A program made the position numbers and the translations under genes. Shown piece after piece: positions 28,621 to 38,574 of a stretch of 64,000 nucleotides of DNA. Origin of the DNA: an uncultured Pseudomonadales bacterium (GTDB lineage: Bacteria; Pseudomonadota; Gammaproteobacteria; Pseudomonadales; UBA7434); contig CALSRU010000004.1 of the NCBI GenBank assembly GCA_943788835.1, positions 490,300-554,299 on the forward strand. The letters run 5' to 3'. The first letter of the stretch is position 1; each line of letters starts with the position of its first letter. The notes under the pieces were generated by a model, which was not told the DNA's origin, did not search any database, and was given only the letters and a program-made list of their open reading frames with translations.

Positions 28621-29742
28621 ATGTCATCAAATGAATCTGCCCCCTATAGCGCTTCACAGCTGGTCGCTTTAGAGCACGCGGCACAGGCGTGCCACGTTAA
28701 TGCGTTCGGCCTGAGCCTTGGAGAGCTTAAGGCACATTGCCAGGCAAGCGTTATAGACTCAGCAATCACACTAACGGTGACTTTAGGCTTGCCTATTGCG
28801 GCTTTAAACAATGAGCTGCACGCCGCATTGGAGAAAATAGTAAAGCCATTGACGGCCGGAGTGGAGTTGCATATCGATATTAAAGGGGACATCCCCGCCG
28901 GAAGCGGTAATGGCAAGACGCAAGCTCTACCGGGTGTCAAAAACATCATAGCCGTGGCATCAGGCAAGGGCGGCGTGGGCAAATCGGCAACGGCGCTTAA
29001 TTTAGCGCTGGCACTGCGATCGCAAGGAGCCAGTGTTGGCTTATTAGATGCTGATATTTACGGACCTAGCCAGCCAAACATGATGGGTGTAGCCAGGGAC
29101 ACGCGACCGGAGGTCGAAGACCAAAAATACTTCCTTCCCGTCATGGCGCATGGCCTGCAAACGATGTCTATGGGCTATATGGTGACGGAAAAAACACCCA
29201 TGGCGTGGCGCGGGCCGATGGTCAGTGGCGCCCTCATGCAGATGATAGGGCAAACACGCTGGAATGACCTCGATTACCTACTGATCGATATGCCGCCAGG
29301 CACTGGCGATATTCAGCTAACGCTAGCTCAACAAGTGCCATGTACCGGTTGCGTGATCGTTACGACACCGCAAAATATTGCTCTACTTGATGCCCGCAAA
29401 GGCATTGAGATGTTTCAGAAAGTGGGGATTGATTGCCTAGGTATTGTTGAAAATATGGCCACCCATATTTGCTCTCAATGTGGGCATGAAGAATTTATAT
29501 TTGGCACCGGTGGTGGCGAATCGATTGCCGAAGAGTATGCCGTGCCGCTGCTGGGCTCATTACCGCTGGCCCCTATTATTCGCGAAATGTTTGACCAAGG
29601 TCAGCCGATTGTCACCGCCCAGCCTGATTCACCTATTACTGAGCAATACATCAAGATTGCTCAGCAACTAGCTCTGCGCGTATGTCAGGCCGCGGATGAT
29701 ACAACGGTTGCAGTGCCAGAGATTATTATTAGTGATGACTAA
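28621..29742 (+). CDS. apbC: Mrp/ApbC iron-sulfur cluster carrier ATPase
   Basis: Mrp/ApbC proteins are P-loop ATPases that bind and transfer Fe-S clusters. The 373-residue protein has an N-terminal MIP18-like domain and a deviant Walker A motif VASGKGGVGKSATALN, then DADIYGPSQPNMMG, IDMPPGTGDIQLTL and the cluster-binding CSQCGHEE (CxxC). All positions typical of the family are present. It starts 105 bases after the dUTPase gene and 180 bases before dcd. This neighbour pair mrp-dcd is familiar from other gammaproteobacteria. Confidence 0.95.
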   Translation: MSSNESAPYSASQLVALEHAAQACHVNAFGLSLGELKAHCQASVIDSAITLTVTLGLPIAALNNELHAALEKIVKPLTAGVELHIDIKGDIPAGSGNGKTQALPGVKNIIAVASGKGGVGKSATALNLALALRSQGASVGLLDADIYGPSQPNMMGVARDTRPEVEDQKYFLPVMAHGLQTMSMGYMVTEKTPMAWRGPMVSGALMQMIGQTRWNDLDYLLIDMPPGTGDIQLTLAQQVPCTGCVIVTTPQNIALLDARKGIEMFQKVGIDCLGIVENMATHICSQCGHEEFIFGTGGGESIAEEYAVPLLGSLPLAPIIREMFDQGQPIVTAQPDSPITEQYIKIAQQLALRVCQAADDTTVAVPEIIISDD

Positions 29743-29922
29743 AAATCGCGGTGTAGTCGACTAGCTCGGTGGTTGCCAATGAGGCCGCTCTTGATACTCG
29801 TGTTGGCCGAACACACCGCTGATAAACCAACAGCCGCTTTGAACCCGTTAGCGCTTTACAGTACTAAACACCGTTATCAATAGGTAACTTACGTAAACTT
29901 TTACAGAAGAGAAACTTTAATT

Positions 29923-30489
29923 ATGTCAATTAAATCCGACCATTGGATTCGTCGCATGGCCACTAACGAAAAAATGATTGAGCCGTTTGAACCCGGCCAA
30001 GTGCGCGAGCATGATGGTCAACGAATCATTTCTTATGGCACTTCAAGTTACGGATATGACGTGCGCTGTTCACGGCAGTTTAAAGTGTTTACTAATATCC
30101 ACTCGACTACCGTAGACCCTAAGAACTTCGATACAAAGAGCTTTGTAGATATTGAAGCGGATTATTGCGTGATTCCGCCTAACTCATTCGCTCTGGCGAG
30201 TACGGTCGAGTATTTTCATATTCCTCGAAGCGTTTTGACTATCTGTCTGGGCAAGTCTACTTACGCTCGATGTGGCATTATTGTTAATGTCACGCCTCTC
30301 GAGCCTGAATGGGAAGGGCACGTTACATTAGAGTTTTCTAATACCACTAATCTACCCGCAAAAATTTATGCTAACGAAGGCGTGGCGCAAATGTTATTTT
30401 TTGAATCTGATGAAGTGTGCGACGTCAGTTATAAAGATCGCGGGGGCAAATATCAGGGCCAGCGCGGTGTAACACTGCCTAAAGCTTAG
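29923..30489 (+). CDS. dcd: dCTP deaminase
   Basis: Dcd deaminates dCTP to dUTP, supplying dUMP for thymidylate synthesis. It belongs to the trimeric dUTPase fold. Visible motifs are [41 protein letters not shown] (catalytic Arg/Ser region), [15 protein letters not shown] (catalytic Glu) and [11 protein letters not shown]. At 188 residues it has the usual length. With the dUTPase encoded about 2 kb upstream it would complete the dCTP to dUMP route. Confidence 0.97.
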   Translation: MSIKSDHWIRRMATNEKMIEPFEPGQVREHDGQRIISYGTSSYGYDVRCSRQFKVFTNIHSTTVDPKNFDTKSFVDIEADYCVIPPNSFALASTVEYFHIPRSVLTICLGKSTYARCGIIVNVTPLEPEWEGHVTLEFSNTTNLPAKIYANEGVAQMLFFESDEVCDVSYKDRGGKYQGQRGVTLPKA

Positions 30490-30537
30490 GCCGTTTAGCA
30501 ATTATGCTTGGTTTTTTTTCATGGCTTAGCTACACGA

Positions 30538-30576
30538 TTTCGCTCCATGGTTTCGTTCCATGAATTCGTTACATGA
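30538..30576 (+). repeat. Imperfect 13-bp tandem repeat, three units
   Basis: The units TTTCGCTCCATGG, TTTCGTTCCATGA and ATTCGTTACATGA lie in a row downstream of dcd, in the convergent spacer before the DUF3108 gene. No hairpin with a T tract was seen. Confidence 0.6.
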
Positions 30577-30638
30577 CTTAGCGGTATGGATTCTCAGTAT
30601 GGCTAGGCCGCTTGAGATCACAGCTTAGCGGTACAGCG

Positions 30639-31448
30639 CTAAAAATCGTCGTCTTCTATGCTATTCGCTGTTTCCTGTAAAACGGGGTTGACGCTAATGG
30701 GCTCTTCTTCGTCACTACTTAGTGATGACAACTGGGTTGCTGGAGCAACCGATTCTGATACCCAGTTTCTAATTTCAACAATGTTACGGTCACCGTCTTC
30801 AAGCTGCTCTATTTTGATCGGCAGGTAATTCTCACGCGGCGCTATCCAAAGTTTTATCTGCTTGTTTTTCTTATCGCGTTTAAAAACGAGGGTTTCGCGC
30901 TGGCCAAGGTTAGTATTAATTTTTTCAGCACCGGCATATCTGAAACTGTAGGTGCTCAAACGACTATAATTTGCTACTCGGTAATCAAACGCTGTGCTTT
31001 TAGGGTTGGCAATAAGGTCAATTTGCATCTGCACTTGATAAGAAAGCTTGTCCAGCGCGCCTGGAACTAAATCAAATTCATAGCTAGCTTCGCCCTTGCT
31101 GCCGCTGGCGCGCAGAGTGTTCCAATCAAAGGAGAGATGAATAGGGCGGTCGGTACCCAATCCTTTGCGGGTATAGTGATAGCTGATAGGCTTTACACGG
31201 CCATCAACAATCGTAAACTCGGACCATTCATGTAGTCTCATCCAAAGAGCTTTAGCGCGCCAGCTAATTCGATAACGCGCTTCGCTAACCTCTTCGAACT
31301 TCCTCACGCCTTTAATTTTTATGCCACGCAGTTTGGTTGTATACGTGGCTTCATAAGGCGGTAGCGGGGTCGAGGTACACGCTACCTGGCTTGTTGTAAG
31401 TAATAGAACGACCAGCAGGGAGATTAGGGGCTTTTGCAGTTTATACAT
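30639..31448 (-). CDS. DUF3108 domain exported protein
   Basis: A DUF3108 protein of unknown function, usually exported. The N-terminus MYKLQKPLISLLVVLLLTTS is a clear signal sequence ending near QVACTSTPLPP; the Cys after QVA could be a lipid site, but the lipobox is not ideal. The body starts with YEATYTTKLRGIKIKG and has ISYHYTRKGLG, typical of the family. The frame runs up into purN. I use ATG 31448 because AGAGG precedes it; ATG 31475 would overlap purN by 11 bases. It lies directly after purM-purN on the same strand, an arrangement also known from Pseudomonas. Confidence 0.85.
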   Translation of the reverse strand: MYKLQKPLISLLVVLLLTTSQVACTSTPLPPYEATYTTKLRGIKIKGVRKFEEVSEARYRISWRAKALWMRLHEWSEFTIVDGRVKPISYHYTRKGLGTDRPIHLSFDWNTLRASGSKGEASYEFDLVPGALDKLSYQVQMQIDLIANPKSTAFDYRVANYSRLSTYSFRYAGAEKINTNLGQRETLVFKRDKKNKQIKLWIAPRENYLPIKIEQLEDGDRNIVEIRNWVSESVAPATQLSSLSSDEEEPISVNPVLQETANSIEDDDF

Positions 31449-31464
31449 AGCTGTCAGAGCCTCT

Positions 31465-32139
31465 TTAATCTTCATAGGTTTGGCCGTTTTCGGGCAGTGG
31501 GTTGCCATCAAGCGAGGCCACGCCCGAGTCAAGCACAAGTCGCCCGTCAACAAACCAAGCGACCGCTTGTGGATAAATTTTGTGTTCTTGCACGAGCACC
31601 CGTTGTGTTAAGTCGGCCGCAGAATCATCAGGGTGTATAGGCACTCGTGCCTGAAGCACAGGCGGGCCTCCATCAAGCTCGCCTGTGACGAAGTGAACCG
31701 TAGCACCGGCTTCGCTATCGTCGGCGTCTATTGCGCGTTGGTGTGTATTCAACCCAGTATATTTAGGCAGGAGCGAAGGATGGATGTTCAATAATTTACC
31801 GGCAAATTGTTGGGTGAAAAATTCCGACAAAATCCGCATGAATCCTGCAAGCACAATAAGCGAGGGTTGCTGCGCCTCAATAAGCTCAGCCAACGCAAGA
31901 TCAAAGCGCTCGCGCGTGTCAAATTGGGTATGATCTAAGGTAAACGCAGAAATATTAGCGGCCTTGGCGCGCTCTAAGCCGAAGGCGCCTGGCTTGTTAC
32001 TAATAACCGCAACAATGTTCGCTCGGACAAAGCCGGTCTCACAAGCGTCTATGAGTGCTTGCAAGTTACTGCCGCTGCCCGACAAAAGAACCACAATTCT
32101 TTTCTCGGATTGCTCGAGACTGGTGGCCGCTGGGTCCAT
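31465..32139 (-). CDS. purN: Phosphoribosylglycinamide formyltransferase
   Basis: PurN adds a formyl group from 10-formyltetrahydrofolate to GAR in purine synthesis. The phosphate-binding motif VLLSGSGSNLQALI, the catalytic Asn-His in NIHPSLLPKYTG, HFVTGELDGGPPVLQ with the catalytic Asp, and GFMRIL are all visible. At 224 residues it is slightly longer than the E. coli enzyme because of an N-terminal tail. It starts 15 bases after purM, so the two form an operon. Confidence 0.96.
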   Translation of the reverse strand: MDPAATSLEQSEKRIVVLLSGSGSNLQALIDACETGFVRANIVAVISNKPGAFGLERAKAANISAFTLDHTQFDTRERFDLALAELIEAQQPSLIVLAGFMRILSEFFTQQFAGKLLNIHPSLLPKYTGLNTHQRAIDADDSEAGATVHFVTGELDGGPPVLQARVPIHPDDSAADLTQRVLVQEHKIYPQAVAWFVDGRLVLDSGVASLDGNPLPENGQTYED

Positions 32140-32154
32140 GACTAACTCGACGAC

Positions 32155-33222
32155 TTAGCCTAACTCGCCGGTAAAAACGATGGGGGCTTCGTCACTTTCC
32201 CGAGCGCGCACCTGACCAATCTGCCAGGCATGCTCACCCGCATCGGCTAGTGCCGCGATACAGGTATCTGCCTCATCCGCAGGCACAGCGATAACCATGC
32301 CAGCACCACAATTAAACGTGCGAAGCATTTCGACATTAGCTACATTGCCATGCTGACGAAGCCAACTAAAAATAGGTGGTAATTCCCAAGAGTCTAAATC
32401 GATTACAGCCCGGACATGATCAGGCAGGACTCGTGGAATGTTTTCGCTGAGTCCACCGCCGGTGATGTGTGCAAATCCATGAACGCTGTGTTTAGCGGCC
32501 AAGTCAAGTAGCGGCTTAACATAGATGCGCGTTGGCTCAAGCAGGGCTTCCGCTAACGTGGTGTCGCCAAATTCACTGCTAAGCGCAATGCCCGAGACGC
32601 TGAGTATTTTACGAATTAATGAATACCCATTGGAATGTGGGCCGGAAGAGGCAACACCTAAAAGAACGTCGCCGGCAGTGATTGCCGCCCCATCAATGAT
32701 TGCTTTTTCCTCAACCACACCAACGCAAAAGCCGGCAAGATCGTAGTCTCCACTAGCATACATACCTGGCATCTCGGCAGTCTCACCGCCCACTAACGCC
32801 GCACCCGCTTGCTTGCACCCCTCGGCAATACTTGTGATGACCGCCTCTGCAACGTCCACCTGCAACGTCGACGTTGCGTAGTAATCCAAGAAAAATAGTG
32901 GCTCGGCACCAATCACTAGAAGATCATTGACGCACATGGCTACTAGATCAATACCGATGCCTTCATGCTGGCCGCTGTCTATGGCTAGCTTCAATTTAGT
33001 ACCAACGCCGTCCGTACCGGATACCAGAACTGGGCTGTCGTAGTTGGTCGGTAGTTTAAACATCGCCCCAAAGCCGCCCAAATTACCCAGCACTCCGGGC
33101 CGACTTGTAGCGGCCGACACCTTTTTAATGCGCTCGACCAATTCATTACCGGCATCAATGTTTACACCAGCATCGCGATAAGTGAGGGAGGTACCTGACG
33201 CTACCGAGTCTTGTTCTTTCAT
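32155..33222 (-). CDS. purM: Phosphoribosylformylglycinamidine cyclo-ligase (AIR synthetase)
   Basis: PurM closes the imidazole ring of AIR with ATP. Motifs are [17 protein letters not shown] at the N-terminus, [45 protein letters not shown] and [16 protein letters not shown]. The length of 355 residues is normal. It is the first gene of purM-purN(-DUF3108). It is divergent from the DUF2066-perM-hda group. Confidence 0.97.
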   Translation of the reverse strand: MKEQDSVASGTSLTYRDAGVNIDAGNELVERIKKVSAATSRPGVLGNLGGFGAMFKLPTNYDSPVLVSGTDGVGTKLKLAIDSGQHEGIGIDLVAMCVNDLLVIGAEPLFFLDYYATSTLQVDVAEAVITSIAEGCKQAGAALVGGETAEMPGMYASGDYDLAGFCVGVVEEKAIIDGAAITAGDVLLGVASSGPHSNGYSLIRKILSVSGIALSSEFGDTTLAEALLEPTRIYVKPLLDLAAKHSVHGFAHITGGGLSENIPRVLPDHVRAVIDLDSWELPPIFSWLRQHGNVANVEMLRTFNCGAGMVIAVPADEADTCIAALADAGEHAWQIGQVRARESDEAPIVFTGELG

Positions 33223-33727
33223 GAAAGAGAGTTACCTAGTTGGGAGGGCCAGTGCCCAAAGAAAGATGAAAGGTATACCGATTGAATATAAGCTGCCTAT
33301 TGTAACCATTACCGAGGCAGTTTGCAGGTGTAGAGGTTTATCTCTACGCTCGCCGCATAGAGCGCCAGCCGTTCGCATATCGCACCGCAGCATCCACATT
33401 GGCTATGGGGCTGTGGGCCTGTTTTCAGACGACATTTTACCCGTTGGCAGCCACCTTGCGAGGCATTCTAACGGATTTATTCACGTCAAATTCTTCACTT
33501 ATGTGAAAATGCCGAGGCTAGCCCGTGCCAATCAGCGTCTAACTTGTTAGCATCGGCCATGGATTTCGTAGCGCATTACGGTATAGAGAAGCCTTGCAGT
33601 ATTTTCATAGCGATGTCGGTTAGTTCAACGGACCAGGGGATTGAATTTGGCCATAGGGTTAAAAATAGGGCATACAGCGCGGCCAGAAGCATCCGTTGGG
33701 GTCTGGTCTTTGTGCTGCGTGCTAGTG
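33223..33727. other. Divergent control region between purM and the DUF2066 gene
   Basis: About 0.5 kb that should carry promoters in both directions. Open frames of 122 and 72 codons here overlap the purM start or lack family features and are not called. I found no clear PurR-like palindrome by eye. Confidence 0.4.
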
Positions 33728-34996
33728 ATGCTGTGCAGGGTGGTGGTGCGGTTGGTGCCTAAGTCGCTGCGAGCCTTGCTACCCGCTGCCGCGGTAATCC
33801 TTAATGCTGTTGTGTGTTCGGCGGGGCAGGTACAGTCTGTTGATCTATATTCTGTGGTCATGCCCGTTGAAAGCCGCAGCGAGGCTCAGCGCAATAGTCA
33901 GGCACAAAGTGCTCTTAAATATATTTTTGTTCGTATTAGCGGAGATCCCAACGTTATTGATAATTATCCGACGTTGCAAAACTATATTGTTAAGGCAGAG
34001 CGATACATAGCCAGCTATCAGTATCAGCTGAAGCCTGTTTTGGTGATCGAACCAAGCGGCTGGATGCCTTCAACTGATAGCACTAATGAACGTACAAACG
34101 GAGCGGCGTATGATGCGGCTAGGCTGAGTGCGGCCATACCTGATACATCCAAACCTGATACATCCAACTCTGATGCAGCAATCCCTAACGGGCTGGCTGA
34201 GGGCTTGGAGACAGCTGGCAGTAGCAAGGAGCAGCCTCCTCAACTGCAGGTACAGCTGACCTTCAATCAAGCCGCTGTGCGCAGCGCCCTCAGGCTTGCC
34301 GGTGCACCATACTGGCAAGCCAAGCGACCGGTTGTGTGGGCAATACTGGTTCAGCAGCAGAACGGTGTACGCCAATTGGTGCAGCCAGAAACGTCGCCTA
34401 TGCTCAAGCAGGCCCTGTATGAGCATGCGGCACTGCGGGGGCTTCCGGTCATTTTTCCAATCGACGAGTTGACTAGTCTAGATTTAAATGCTGATAACGT
34501 TGGATCGCTTGAGCCTGAACAACTAATAGAGGCGGCCCAAAGTTTTGATATCGATATTGTTTTGCTGGGCAAGGTCTCGCAAATTGATGCATTTACTTGG
34601 CTGGGGCAGTGGAAGACTTATGAAGGCAGCTTTCGTAGCGAGCAATTTATTGATGTAGACAGCGCACAAAAAGTCGCACTTGCTGGCATTGAGCCTTTGT
34701 TTAGTCGGCTTGGCGCTCAGTTTGGCGTTGGGCTAGGCGGTGATCTGGAGTCCAACCGCTATCTACTGACTATTAATAACATAGCAACACAAAATGATTA
34801 CTTGGCGATGATCACGTCGCTTGAAAAAATTGATGGTCTTACCAATATCAAAATGCTTGGCATCATAAATAAGCAGTGTCAGTTCAGTATTGAATTCACC
34901 GGTACTCTGGGCAAGGCTCAAGGGCTAGTGGCTTTAAACAAGCACTTTTATCCAACGGGTGACGACCAAACCTTAACCTTTGAATGGCATCGCTAA
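33728..34996 (+). CDS. DUF2066 domain exported protein
   Basis: DUF2066 proteins are of unknown function and are commonly found upstream of perM and hda. The signal-like N-terminus contains LLPAAAVILNAVVCSAG. After it come VDLYSVVMPVESRSEAQRN and ALKYIFVRISGDPNVI, typical of the family. The middle has a low-complexity insertion with PDTSKPDTSNSDAA repeats. The frame is open from TTG 33641, but ATG 33728 gives a sensible signal peptide; no good ribosome-binding site decides it. Confidence 0.82.
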   Translation: MLCRVVVRLVPKSLRALLPAAAVILNAVVCSAGQVQSVDLYSVVMPVESRSEAQRNSQAQSALKYIFVRISGDPNVIDNYPTLQNYIVKAERYIASYQYQLKPVLVIEPSGWMPSTDSTNERTNGAAYDAARLSAAIPDTSKPDTSNSDAAIPNGLAEGLETAGSSKEQPPQLQVQLTFNQAAVRSALRLAGAPYWQAKRPVVWAILVQQQNGVRQLVQPETSPMLKQALYEHAALRGLPVIFPIDELTSLDLNADNVGSLEPEQLIEAAQSFDIDIVLLGKVSQIDAFTWLGQWKTYEGSFRSEQFIDVDSAQKVALAGIEPLFSRLGAQFGVGLGGDLESNRYLLTINNIATQNDYLAMITSLEKIDGLTNIKMLGIINKQCQFSIEFTGTLGKAQGLVALNKHFYPTGDDQTLTFEWHR

Positions 34997-35111
34997 GTTT
35001 TATTATGCTTGGGGCACGGGTGCCTCATAAACATGACCTAGATTGCTAACGATAACCGTAGCACTTCACAACACAGAGCCGGGGTCACTGCCCATCCGGC
35101 GCGGAGAAAAG

Positions 35112-36164
35112 ATGGATAAGAATATCCGACTGCTTATAGGACTGATTGTCGCAGTGGTCTCGCTGGCGCTTGTTTACTGGCTGCGTATTATTTTAGCGCC
35201 GTTTGTGTTTGCCATGTTGATGGCTTATTTGGGCGACCCCTTGGTCGATCGGATCGTTCGCGCAGGCGTGACACGGACGTTGGCAGTGAGCCTTGTTTTT
35301 GTGGCGATGACGCTACTGGTAATTCTTTGTGTCCTTTTATTAGTCCCCATGATTGCCTCGCAAATAGACTTATTTACAGAGGTGTTGCCTGGCTACATCG
35401 ATTGGTTGCGCGAAACCATGCTACCGGCAATGCAACATATGCTGGGGGTAGACGAACAGTCCGAACTAGTTAGCAAGCTTAAGGTGGCGCTCAACCAAAA
35501 CTGGGAGCGCGCCAGCGATATTCTGGTGCTCGTATTAGCAAAGGTGACTCAGTCGGGGCTCGCCGTCGCGGCATGGTTGGGTTCGGTGGCATTAATCCCT
35601 GTGGTCACTTTTTACTTACTGCGCGACTGGGATAGATTAATTGAGCACATTCAAGATTTACTCCCACGCTCTAGCGTAGACACCGTAAGTCGTCTGGCGA
35701 AAGAATGCGATGAGGTGCTGGGCGCATTTTTACGCGGTCAGCTGCTCATCATGGTTGCATTAGGGGTGGTCTATACGACCGGTCTTTTTTTGGTAGGTTT
35801 AGATCTGGCTTTATTGGTCGGTTTGCTCGCAGGAACAGCCGCCGTAGTGCCTTATTTAGGCGCGGCATTGGGCATCACTGCAGCATCGGTGGCGGCTTTA
35901 GTCCAATTTAATGACTGGATTTACTTAGTGCCGGTGGCAGGTGTATTTTTAGTCGGCCAGCTTCTAGAGAGCATGGTTCTCACACCGGTTCTAGTGGGCG
36001 ATAAAATCGGCTTGCATCCGGTAGCGGTTATTTTTGCGGTATTGGCTGGCGGACAAATATTTGGATTTGTGGGCGTGCTGCTAGCATTGCCAGTCGCTGC
36101 GGTTATGATGGTGTTGATCCGGCATGCACACCACAACTATACGGCCAGTGTGTTCTACCGCTGA
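35112..36164 (+). CDS. AI-2E/PerM-family membrane transporter
   Basis: A polytopic membrane protein of the AI-2E (PerM) family, whose members export or exchange small molecules or ions; the substrate here is unknown. About seven or eight helices are visible: IRLLIGLIVAVVSLALVYW near the N-terminus, a periplasmic-type loop (about residues 80-150), and GLLAGTAAVVPYLGAALGI and GVLLALPVAAVMMVLI near the C-terminus. The frame starts at 35043, but ATG 35112 has GGAGA 4 to 8 bases upstream and gives the family N-terminus (350 residues). It precedes hda, a common neighbour. Confidence 0.9.
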   Translation: MDKNIRLLIGLIVAVVSLALVYWLRIILAPFVFAMLMAYLGDPLVDRIVRAGVTRTLAVSLVFVAMTLLVILCVLLLVPMIASQIDLFTEVLPGYIDWLRETMLPAMQHMLGVDEQSELVSKLKVALNQNWERASDILVLVLAKVTQSGLAVAAWLGSVALIPVVTFYLLRDWDRLIEHIQDLLPRSSVDTVSRLAKECDEVLGAFLRGQLLIMVALGVVYTTGLFLVGLDLALLVGLLAGTAAVVPYLGAALGITAASVAALVQFNDWIYLVPVAGVFLVGQLLESMVLTPVLVGDKIGLHPVAVIFAVLAGGQIFGFVGVLLALPVAAVMMVLIRHAHHNYTASVFYR

Positions 36165-36285
36165 GGTTATAACGCGCACCGTACATTTATTGCTGTACTG
36201 TCGAAAAATGTGGTGTACGTAAACGTGCCGCCATCGACGACCACTCAATTTTTCATTCACTAGCTGCTCAGGCGCTAAAAAAGCT

Positions 36286-37014
36286 ATGCAAAAAGCCCCG
36301 CGCCAGTTTCCCTTACCTTTGAGGTTCGACCGCTCAGCGACATTTACCAATTATTGGGTAGGCGCTAATGAGCATATAGTCGGCCAGTTGAATTCACTGA
36401 TCACGCAAGTGCAGACGCGCTGGATCTACCTAGCGGGCGCTCCGAGCAGCGGGGTGAGTCACCTTTTACAAGCCACCATGGCGCAGGCTAGCGAATTGGG
36501 GCACAGCGCTATCTATATTAGCCTTAGCGAAATGCTTAGCTTAGCTGATGAGCGGCCTGAAATCACAGCGCTTGACTTGATGGAATCCATTGAGAACTAC
36601 GAGCTTATATGCATCGATAATATTGACGCATTAAGCGCTCGCGGTGACTGGCAGGAGGCACTCTTTTATTTACTAATTAAGCTACAAGGATTGCAAGTAT
36701 CGCGCATCGTGTTTGGCGCGCAAGAGTCAGCTTCGTTCATTGACATCGCCTTAGCCGACTTGCGTTCACGACTCGCCGGCGCAGAAGCTTTTAAGCTAAA
36801 GCCACATAGCGATGAAGATAAAGCCTTCATTGTGCAACACCATGCGCAACTCAGAGGTTGCGAAATTAATGATGAGTTGGCCAGTTTTATTGTGCAGCGT
36901 TATTCACGCGACTTACCTAGCTTAATAGCGGCTGTTGACCTGCTCGACCAAAACTCCATGAGCGAAAGTCGCAAGCTGACTATCCCGTTTGCTAAAAAGG
37001 TCTTGCTGCTGTAA
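36286..37014 (+). CDS. hda: Hda, DnaA-homologous replication regulator
   Basis: Hda with the DNA clamp promotes hydrolysis of DnaA-bound ATP and so prevents re-initiation. The N-terminus QKAPRQFPLPLRF holds the QxPLxLxF-type clamp-binding motif. The AAA+ core shows LAGAPSSGVSHLLQA (a P-loop lacking the Lys, as in Hda), ELICIDNIDALSARGDW, SRLAGAEAFKLKP and YSRDLPSLIAAVDLLD. At 242 residues it is the right length. It follows perM by 121 bases. Confidence 0.94.
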   Translation: MQKAPRQFPLPLRFDRSATFTNYWVGANEHIVGQLNSLITQVQTRWIYLAGAPSSGVSHLLQATMAQASELGHSAIYISLSEMLSLADERPEITALDLMESIENYELICIDNIDALSARGDWQEALFYLLIKLQGLQVSRIVFGAQESASFIDIALADLRSRLAGAEAFKLKPHSDEDKAFIVQHHAQLRGCEINDELASFIVQRYSRDLPSLIAAVDLLDQNSMSESRKLTIPFAKKVLLL

Positions 37015-37029
37015 AGCAGTTCTTACGAG

Positions 37030-37527
37030 TCAGTCAAACTGCTTGAGCAGACAATCTTTAGCGCGATTGATTTTGGCAGCAAGGTAATCACTGCCACCAC
37101 GATCTGGATGGAGCTTTTGAATAAGACGGCGGTGCGCCTCGACAATATCAGTTTTGCCAGCATTGATTTCAACACCTAAAACTTCTCGGGCCTCAGCATC
37201 TGTCATCTCACCCGACTCGGCGTACGGTTTCTTCGCCTGATCACCCTGGTTTTGCTCTGCGCGAGCTTTCGACCAGTGCTGTAAAAACGGCAGCCCACGC
37301 AGTAGCAGGGGTAGGGCAAAACGCAAGGCCGCCAGCCCGCTTGCCAAAAATGCTCCAACCCAGTGAACACGCCCCGTAGCCGCTAAAGCTATCAACAAGC
37401 CTGCGGTAGTGACTAAGGCCGTTTTCACCGCAAATGGCCGACCCTTTTTTTGGTATTCAGCACGTAACCAACGCCATAAATAGAGGCCAATCACCAGCGC
37501 TGCAATAATAATGATAATTCGAGCCAT
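37030..37527 (-). CDS. Membrane-anchored J-domain protein
   Basis: The 165-residue protein starts with hydrophobic helices ([18 protein letters not shown], then [22 protein letters not shown]) and ends in a short J domain, [14 protein letters not shown]... with the HPD motif in [24 protein letters not shown] proteins stimulate DnaK (Hsp70). This design, with N-terminal membrane helices and a C-terminal J domain, resembles TIM14/Pam18-like bacterial proteins, not DnaJ or DjlA. It converges with hda. Confidence 0.85.
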   Translation of the reverse strand: MARIIIIIAALVIGLYLWRWLRAEYQKKGRPFAVKTALVTTAGLLIALAATGRVHWVGAFLASGLAALRFALPLLLRGLPFLQHWSKARAEQNQGDQAKKPYAESGEMTDAEAREVLGVEINAGKTDIVEAHRRLIQKLHPDRGGSDYLAAKINRAKDCLLKQFD

Positions 37528-37692
37528 ATCTACATTACCTATATAAACCGTTTTGTTTATCTGTTTTAAGCAAGGCGTGCTGCATACAAAAAAGCGCGCA
37601 ATATTAGCTCATGCTACTAGCCCGCTTAACGTGCCATTATATTTGTTACTCATTTGTAAAGACTAACACCTCTGCATTAAATATTTTATGCC

Positions 37693-38574
37693 TCAAGCCA
37701 TCGCACGGCAAATACGCATCCACGCATCGACTGCATCAATTTCGAAACGCTTTTTATGCGTCGCAAAATAGAAGGTACGCTTCATGTTACGTTTAGGCAG
37801 TGTAAGCGGCACCAAGTCGCCATTGGCGAAATTCTTGCGCAACACAATTTGTGATAAGCAGCCAATACCAAGGCCTGATTCAACGGCATTTTTGATAGCC
37901 TCGTTATGTTTAAATTCAAGGTACACATTAATATCTGGAAGCAGTTCGGCTAATGAGTGCTCAAATGTTTGTCGCGATCCTGAATCGGGCTCACGTAAAA
38001 TCCATTGGGCTTCTTTAATATCTTTGACATTTAGCGTCGACTTGGTGGCTAAGGGATGCTGCGCGGCACAAAATACGACGAGTTCATCGCGAAACCAAGG
38101 GGTCAATGTCAGTTCGTTATCCTGCACTGCATTTTCTACCATAGCAATATCCACCTCATGATTACGTACCATAGCGACGATGTCGGGTGTATTTGCAATA
38201 TGCAAACTCACGTCAGCCTCTGGGAACTCGGCGAGGTAACTGGAGAGATAGCGGGTTGCTAGATGGTTGCCAATAGTAAAACTAGCTCCCACACGAATGT
38301 GGCCTACCGATTTGTGTCCTTTAAGGCCTTCTTCGAAAATCTGGCTATGGGCCAAAAGACTTTCCGCGTCGGTACGCAGGGTCTGGCCGATGGCACTGAG
38401 CTCTAGTTTGTTGTGTTTTCGCTCAAATAGATTAACCGCATAACCTTGCTCTAGATTCTTCAGCGCTTCGCTAGCCGCCGACTGAGACATATGTAGGCTC
38501 TGAGCAGCCTTAGAGATGTTCTGGTATTTAGCCACGGCTAAAAAAATATCGAGCTGTCGGAGGGTGAAAGTCAT
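37693..38574 (-). CDS. LysR-family regulator, divergent from cysC-sat
   Basis: A LysR-type regulator. The N-terminal winged HTH reads TLRQLDIFLAVAKYQNISKA then AQSLHMSQSAASEALKNLE. The C-terminal effector domain has GHIRVGASFTIGNHL, and ESGLGIGCLSQIVL. The open frame runs to 38763, but the family start is MTFTLRQLDIF, so ATG 38574 (293 residues) is chosen. It is divergent from cysC and sat across 355 bases, so it probably controls them, its own gene, or both. The effector is unknown; sulfate-pathway intermediates are one guess. Confidence 0.9.
   Translation of the reverse strand: MTFTLRQLDIFLAVAKYQNISKAAQSLHMSQSAASEALKNLEQGYAVNLFERKHNKLELSAIGQTLRTDAESLLAHSQIFEEGLKGHKSVGHIRVGASFTIGNHLATRYLSSYLAEFPEADVSLHIANTPDIVAMVRNHEVDIAMVENAVQDNELTLTPWFRDELVVFCAAQHPLATKSTLNVKDIKEAQWILREPDSGSRQTFEHSLAELLPDINVYLEFKHNEAIKNAVESGLGIGCLSQIVLRKNFANGDLVPLTLPKRNMKRTFYFATHKKRFEIDAVDAWMRICRAMA

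Noticed and set aside
33182-33550. 122-codon frame in the purM / DUF2066 spacer
   Set aside because: It overlaps the purM start on the opposite strand and has no recognisable feature.
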